Shown: piece by piece, positions 58,396 to 64,000 of the stretch
Layout: every line of letters begins with the position of its first letter
Position numbering within the stretch: the first letter of the stretch is position 1
Assembly: GCA_942159475.1 (NCBI GenBank)
Contig: OW804096.1
Span: forward strand, 133,724,941-133,788,940
Direction of reading: 5' to 3'
Length of the DNA stretch: 64,000 nt
Origin: Sthenelais limicola
Taxonomy: Eukaryota; Annelida; Polychaeta; Phyllodocida; Sigalionidae
Made by a program: the position numbers and the translations under genes
Notes under the pieces: model-generated
What the model saw: only the letters and a program-made list of their open reading frames with translations
What the model was told of the DNA's origin: nothing
Databases searched by the model: none

Positions 58396-61043
58396 ATGTC
58401 ACTTGATGAATATGAATGTACATTCCTTTTCAATGTCCGCCTTACATTCATGTTCATCTTAGATAAATATGAGGGGACTGAGGGCGGTGGTGACTCCCAA
58501 GTTAGTACGAAAGATATAGAAATACAAACCATTAACATAAAACTGAACCAATTCAAGGATATCACAATCCATAATGCATACCGCCCTCCAGCAGGAAATC
58601 TCCCCTTGGCCCTAGAAAAAATCCAGAATGTTATTGAAAATTTCCCAACCACCCACGACAGACTTATAGTAGGTGACTTTAATGTTAACTACATGAAACC
58701 TTCTTCCTCCAAAACCCTACTCCTTTCAATAGAGCACAATGCTTCTATGAAGCAACTCATATCATTACCAACCAGGGTCATATCTTCAACAGAAACAACC
58801 ATTGACCTAATTTATACCAACTCCAAAATTATCAGTCACTGTGGTGTAGTAGATGTAAATATAAGCGATCACAAACCTACCTATGTAATTATAAAAAAAG
58901 CAAAAGAACAATATCGTAGAATTTCATTCAAATGCAGATCCTATACTCGCTACAACCAAGAAGAATTTGAAAATAAATTAAAACAACAGGACTGGAACAA
59001 CATACTAGTATCCCCTGATCCTGAAACAAATTGGAATAGAATGTTACAACAAATAACCAAGTTAGTAAACAAAACCTGCCCACTAAGATCCTTTACCAAT
59101 GTTAAAGCTCGCAAAGAATGGATAACGGGAGACCTCTTTGCCCAGATGAAAACCAGAGACAATCTATTCAAGGCAGCTAAGCGCTTAAAAAATCCTATTC
59201 TACTTGACAGGGCGAAAGCACTACGCCACATAGTGAACCACCAAGCCAGAAATTTAAAAAACAATTTTATCAAGGAACAAATTGAACTCAATAGACAGAA
59301 CCCCAGAAAATTCTGGAAGAATCTAGCCCCACTAATAGATAGTAAACAAACAAAAACAAATAAAGAAATCATACTTATACCAGAGACCCCCACAATTAAC
59401 CCACCTGAAACAGCTGACATATTCAACGAATATTTTACCTCAATTGGTAATAGACTAGCAAAGAAAATCCCAAACCCATCAAACTTAGCAATTGAAAACG
59501 ATGAACGCCTACAAACTGCCAACCAACACAATTTTCCAAAATTCAAATATCAGCCAGTGGAGTTATCTGACCTTATAGAAAGTATCAAGAGTATTCCATC
59601 TAGCAAATCCTCGGGAATAGATGACTTACCTGCCTGGCTACTGAAAATAGCATTGCAAGCTTTAGCCCCACAATTTAAGTCAATAATTGACCAGACCTTT
59701 GATACGTCAAAAATCCCTAAGGTTTGGAAACAGTCTAGAGTCACCCCATTATTTAAGGCAGGAGTCACCACCGACCCTGGTAATTATCGTCCAGTCTCCA
59801 TGATACAATTACCAGCCAAAATACTGGAGAAGGTTATGCATAAGCAATTGACAATATATCTTGAAGATTACAACCTACTTTATAATCACCAGTACGGCTT
59901 CAGGGCAGGCAGGTCAACCCAAGACGCACTAGTCACCTATCTCTCAAATGTTTATCGTACCCTCAATGAAGGTGATATTGTAAGGGCTGCCTATCTTGAC
60001 CTAAGAAAAGCTTTTGACACAGTCAATCACACCCGACTAATCCTAAAACTAAAGAAATACGGCATTGATGGGAAAGAACTCGAATGGTTTAAAAATTACT
60101 TAACTGATCGCAACCAACAAGTATTCGCTAATAGCAAACTATCATCCCAAAAACTAATAGAATGCGGGGTACCTCAAGGGACAACCTTGGGATCCGTATT
60201 ATTTAACCTCTATATTAACGACCTCCCCCAAATAATCAATAATTCCACTATTCAAATGTTCGCTGACGACACCATTATTTACACCTCCGGCCATAATCTT
60301 ACCAATATAACTTCACAACTACAAATAGATCTGAATAGCTTGAGTACGTGGTGCGAATTGAACAGAATTTCTTTAAATCTAGACAAGTCCAAAATTCAAA
60401 CCATCTTTCCCTGTCCTTCGCTTAGGTCAAGGTGGGTAGCCCACAACCAAGCACACACTACCGAACATGTATTAACCTTGAATGGAAAAGCCCTTGAAGA
60501 TGTAGCTAGTTATAAGTACTTGGGAACGGAAATAGATAGTGCTTTATAATTTACAGAACAAGTAGCCAAAACAACCAAATTCTTAAACTATAAAAGTTGG
60601 CAGATCTCTAAACTGAAAGAAAAAATACCTCAATATGTTTTACTACTAATCTACAAAGTAATGATTCTGCCCATTATTGATCAGGCTGTATAACTGTATA
60701 CAGGTTACCACCACACACAAATGTTGATGAAATACATGTAAACAAAAGACTCCTGCCCTTGAAGTACCGTAGAAGGCTTCATCTACTTCAGGCTGGCCAC
60801 CGTAGCGCCCAAAACCCAATAAACATAGATCTAAGGCAAATAAACACAAGAAATTTTGAAAATGGAAGAAAATTATTAAAACAAATCATTCCGAAAACCG
60901 AACAAATCAGAAAATCAGTTTTTAATAGAATCACAACATCTTGGAATAGATTACCTACGGTGGCCCACCGAATTCTTGAACCAAAACTATTTAAGTCTCA
61001 AGCCATGTCGACCTATATTTGGCACGACGATTATTTTATATAA
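58396..61043 (+). pseudogene. broken endonuclease/reverse transcriptase ORF2
   Basis: The open part (58396-60549) has 717 codons; the first ~30 are probably flanking sequence. Endonuclease motifs: LIVGDFNVNY (GDFN at 93-96), TTIDLIYTNS and ISDHKP (156-161). Reverse transcriptase: SSGIDDLPAWLL, NYRPVSM, YGFRAGRSTQDA, YLDLRKAFDTVNH (catalytic D535), GVPQGTTLGSVLF and MFADDTIIY (D624, D625). A TAA at 60547-60549 interrupts the same frame, which continues with KTTKFLNYKSWQISKLK and a second TAA near 60690. After a frame change the C-terminal part resumes (KRLLPLKYRRRLHLLQAGHR) to 61043. EN N-terminal half and any ORF1 are missing. Not capable of autonomous movement. Confidence 0.9.
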
Positions 61044-61425
61044 TGAACCTAGTATGTGAAGCCCTCCTGAATACGCGTTATGTAAATTAAGTACTGAAAT
61101 GTAAACAACTGTATTACCTCACTTATACGAATGTAGTAGTCATATGTTAAAACCCTGTACCATCATTGATATTATCATCGAGCAAATTCTAATGTTAAAC
61201 TTACGGCACATCATTACCTTAAAAACTGTAATTGGAAACTGAAACTGAATTTTGTGGAGAACCATCGCCAGTCTATGACTGAGACGGTATTGTTACTCTG
61301 CTAAAACAAATGTAACATCATATATGGGGCCGGAACACCTCCCAAATGCCGGAGAATACCCCCCTTCATATGGCTACTTAGTAGCAATAAAAAGTTTTCA
61401 ATATCAATATCAATATCAATTATTG
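58490..61425 (+). mobile_element. CR1/L2-like non-LTR retrotransposon, 5'-truncated
   Basis: Contains the last part of an apurinic endonuclease domain, a full reverse transcriptase, a C-terminal region and a ~380 bp 3' UTR ending AATAAAAAGTTTTC plus (AATATC)n at 61397-61422. Family resemblance is from motif order and the microsatellite-type 3' end. The 5' end lies within the endonuclease, as expected from incomplete reverse transcription. It is antisense to the host gene. Confidence 0.85.
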
Positions 61426-61624
61426 CACATCAAAATGTTAATCCAGGGTCATATTAAAAGTCGGATGGGATACAAATATACACAAAGACTATAGAATGAA
61501 TAGCTATTTTGCATCATATTATATTATGCTTAAAATTAATGATTAAACTTCAATTTTAATCCTTTGTATTCAAAGGGTTAGAAAATCTGTTAGAGCTGTG
61601 TTAGACAATCTTCAGATAACTTAA

Positions 61625-61731
61625 GACCAAGTTTTCTTCCACATCTACTATACTAATTCAAAGACAGTATTGATAATTTGACACCAAGTTTTCTTCCACA
61701 CCTACCATACATACTAATTCTATAACAGTAG
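61625..61731. repeat. ~50 bp tandem duplication
   Basis: ACCAAGTTTTCTTCCACA and following CTACCATA-CTAATTC sequence occur at 61627 and 61682. Lies in the first intron, close to the donor. Confidence 0.8.
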
Positions 61732-61778
61732 GCTACTGTTCTTCTGTTCTTACATATTGGCATAGATAAATAGCTTAC

Positions 61779-61851
61779 CACGGTAATCTTCATCGCAGGA
61801 TGAAAAGTAGAAGAGGCTGAGGAGTACGATTCCACCCACTAAAGAATACAT
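61779..61851 (-). CDS. exon 1: start codon and signal peptide
   Basis: The ATG at 61851 (context TGATGAAATG) opens MYSLVGGIVLLSLFYFSSCD then EDYR, a typical signal peptide: short N region, hydrophobic core, small residues near SSC. A donor (CCGTG|GTAAGC) follows. The exon is 73 bp, so one base carries over and joins CC of exon 2 to give Ala in frame. A larger antisense-overlapping frame at 61653-61835 lacks these properties. Confidence 0.6.
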
Positions 61852-62056
61852 TTCATCAGATGTTTGCATTAATCAGTAGCAATCCGGGTTGATCTTATGA
61901 TTTAAGCACTCATATCAGCAGGCATTTATGAAATTCTTATTCCAAAGCAGCAGCAAGTAGCTTTCCTCCAAATGCAATCGAAACAAGTGATAAGTGAACC
62001 ACATTGGAACCAAACATTCCTAACTACAGTTTGCAAAAGTCTTATAATTAATACAT
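61852..62056 (-). other. upstream region of the predicted gene
   Basis: No clear TATA box or initiator identified. Confidence 0.3.
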
Positions 62057-62285
62057 ACTTGGGTCAGATAGTCTGAAAATGCACAATCGGCAACTCTACA
62101 CATTTAGTACATTCTAGTAAATTAGGATGGGAAATCATAAATACTACTTGTTTGGTTCTGCGTTGACTAAAACAATATGTTCGGTTATGTTGAACTGTAT
62201 CATGAACTTCAGTTTTGTCTTAAATTTGGGTTATTGAGATGGTTGGTGAAGGCGAATTGTACATTTTCTGGTGACTTAACCAATT
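62057..62285 (+). mobile_element. M-family MITE copy 27, variant end
   Basis: Forward orientation, diverged. Left GGGTCAGATAGTCTG; right TTTTCTGGTGACTTAACC, related to the variant TIR. About 200 bp upstream of the predicted start codon on the opposite strand. Confidence 0.8.
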
Positions 62286-62889
62286 AATTTTATGGCTTGG
62301 GCGTTGCTAGACGTGTGGCACCTACTGCTATTATTTATTCTATGAATATTTAGTACTTCCGTGTGTGAACGAATTGGCAAATTTGTATTGCCTGATACAT
62401 AATCGCTGATCCTGATTTCTTCTCTATCTTTTTATTTAAAAAAAAATAATTACAGGCCTATACTATATTTAAACAGTTACACATGCTACTGCTATGCAAA
62501 TCTAGAACGTGGTAGAACCCCTCCGACTTTAAGAATAGCATACACAAAAAAGAAAACAAGTCTTCATTTTTTTTAAAAAAAGGAAAAAGTCTTCATTCAT
62601 ATTCAAGAACAACAACAGAGGAAAAACAAATAGAAAAAGGCAAAGGAACCTCAGGTTAGAAATGTTGGGCCTCCACTCCATAGGACGCATGGGGGACCCC
62701 CCCCCCCCATATAATTATATTAATCTTCATTATTTACCATAGTACAACATACCAGGTGTATTGGCATATCCTCTCCTTGTGACGGAAGCTTTTAAAGAGT
62801 GATATAAGCAACAGTTACGATGGTCTACACTATTTAACATTCTTAATACCACTGTCACAAGGGCGTTCTTTAGATTTATGAAGAGAATT
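62286..62889. other. gene-free stretch
   Basis: A-rich run at 62570-62587 and C12 run at 62698-62709. Nothing else seen. Confidence 0.4.
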
Positions 62890-63160
62890 CTCAGCTAACA
62901 TGCTTAAAATTTAAATATTTTCTACTTTTCGTGCTAATCTTTTTCCAACACATCTAAATGTCATTTGACTAACTTTTTGGAGGATTTTGTTATACAGGGC
63001 TTTTAAAACGTCCTCATTTGTATAAATTTGGAGGACCCGCCCAAATCCTACGATGATTTCACATATTATCGCTCACCGCCGACCGTTCTTTCTTTGGTAT
63101 TTACATGTGAGAGCAGAAGAATATTGATAAATCCAGTCATATAAGTCATAATGAGGGACT
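62890..63160. repeat. old dispersed repeat, copy 3
   Basis: TTTTTCCAACACATCTAAATG and GAGAGCAGAAGAATATTGAT blocks align with 44850-45380 and, in part, 39760-39970. Boundaries uncertain. Confidence 0.5.
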
Positions 63161-63447
63161 TTGCTAATTAGGCTTGTTTTCTTTGGGTTTTCTTTGTAGG
63201 GTTTCCAAAAGATTTCCACTGCATTTAGGTTGTCCTGAGAGCTGTCCAAATAATCGGACACAATCGTATAGGGCTTTGGTTGTTTTTCTGACCCATTGAA
63301 GTCTGTCTGATAAAGCTGGTTAGTTTTGCTCTGATAAACTGCCCTCAATGCAATTATGGGCCATTTCAACCAATTGGAATGTATCGTAGCAACACATTGT
63401 ACATCATTGGCTCCATCAACCCAAAGGAAGAACCAATAAAAACTCAA
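63073..63447 (-). CDS. unrecognised 124-codon ORF, possible exon or repeat-derived
   Basis: Open from MSFYWFFLWVDGANDVQC to a TGA that overlaps a good donor (CGGCG|GTGAGC at about 63074). The 3' part (HYDLYDWIYQYSSALTC) lies inside the dispersed repeat above, and the other copies of that repeat preserve parts of the same frame (QYSAAVI-like) with stops. It may be a decayed transposon gene or a real exon. No family is recognised. Confidence 0.3.
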   Translation of the reverse strand: MSFYWFFLWVDGANDVQCVATIHSNWLKWPIIALRAVYQSKTNQLYQTDFNGSEKQPKPYTIVSDYLDSSQDNLNAVEIFWKPYKENPKKTSLISKVPHYDLYDWIYQYSSALTCKYQRKNGRR

Positions 63448-64000
63448 ATAGTTGGATTTGCAGGCTGTTGTGTGTCAAGTAATATAAGACCTATATCATA
63501 ATCAAAAGGAATCAGTCTAACCACGAATACCACCGCTATTGCCATATGCATTGTAGCTCTTTCTGGGAGGCCTTAAGAATAAATAAATAATTATGATATG
63601 TTATGCATCGTGAACTAATAAATAGTTATGAGTTGCATATACCGGGTTTCTTTGAATTTTAATAGAATAGTATTGTAGTGTAGTGACAACATATAAATTC
63701 TGCACTTTATATGTTTGTTTCAGGAACCTATAGAAGAGGATCATTACTTCAATTTTATTTGTGTTATATACTTGGTAAAACAACTGCAAACAACATGCAT
63801 AACACTAAACACTCAAAATCATTGCTTTTATTTATGATTAATCTTGTTCCCATTCAATGAATATGCACAGGTATAATATCGGATAGACAGACAAAATTAT
63901 GCAACTTCTATACTTTACGTTTGTGTCAAAAAATATTCCATGTTCAAATAAATCACTCTTACGAACGATACAAATATTATACCCATTTTCTACTTACATG
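63448..64000. other. gene-free window end
   Basis: AT-rich; no supported feature. Confidence 0.4.

Larger units (their letters stand above)
57393..61778 (-). other. predicted intron 1 (4.4 kb)
   Basis: Donor GTAAGC after ACCGTG at 61778-61773 and acceptor TATTTCAG at 57393. TTGATTAAC 25-30 bases before the acceptor is a fair branch site. Filled by a mariner-like MITE, an antisense CR1-like element and a tandem duplication. Confidence 0.55.

Noticed and set aside
58950..59546. 198-codon minus frame
   Set aside because: Antisense shadow of the reverse transcriptase coding region.

Overview
The window is AT-rich, intron-bearing animal genomic DNA with very few exons. It is dominated by short non-autonomous DNA transposons (MITEs) and old retroelement fragments. 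There is no bacterial gene organisation, no rRNA and no CRISPR array. A CR1/L2-like non-LTR retrotransposon, a piece of a Polinton/Maverick-type capsid gene and dense MITE families together suggest a marine invertebrate such as an echinoderm, hemichordate, mollusc or similar. The sequence alone does not fix the phylum.

Repeat landscape: I find 27 copies of one ~240 bp MITE family (called M here). Both ends begin TGGGTCAGATTTTCAG and copies sit in TA/TATA-rich targets. They cover about 6.4 kb, roughly 10% of the window. Other TIR families are AGGCC (6 copies, ~300-365 bp, with long C or G tracts), TCTAGG (5 copies, ~200 bp), a PIF/Harbinger-like group with TWA target duplications and AGGG...TCCACT-type ends (4 elements), GGGCCC/GTTGCATAAG (2), ATATGTGATC (2), CAGTCAGGTCC (2), two octamer-TIR elements, a ~100 bp foldback (2), a CGCG-rich MITE and a mariner-like MITE. 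A 1.09 kb palindrome lies at 43413-44502.

Region by region: 1-6.4 kb holds MITEs, a 48-codon ORF in good Kozak context and G-rich and pyrimidine-rich tracts. 6485-7454 is a TIR-bounded element carrying an uninterrupted capsid-gene fragment. 7.5-35 kb is almost purely MITEs, two near-identical copies of a 121 bp insertion and a retroposed 207 bp insert with a 14 bp target duplication. 36-53 kb adds larger TIR elements, the palindrome, CR1 3' remnants and one CpG-richer promoter-like patch at about 42.77-42.91 kb. 53.9-61.9 kb, minus strand, carries the only multi-exon gene evidence: a signal-peptide exon (61851-61779) spliced in phase to a 467 bp exon (57392-56926), with a possible membrane-anchor terminal exon downstream (54115-53967). 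Its first intron holds an antisense, 5'-truncated, broken CR1-like element (58490-61425) and a mariner-like MITE just upstream of the splice acceptor.

Interplay: most apparent ORFs are chance reading frames, many of them inside MITEs. The biologically notable parts are the transposon-borne capsid fragment, the heavy MITE load with mosaic ends, the small insertions with retroposition signatures and the probable secreted or type I membrane protein gene.
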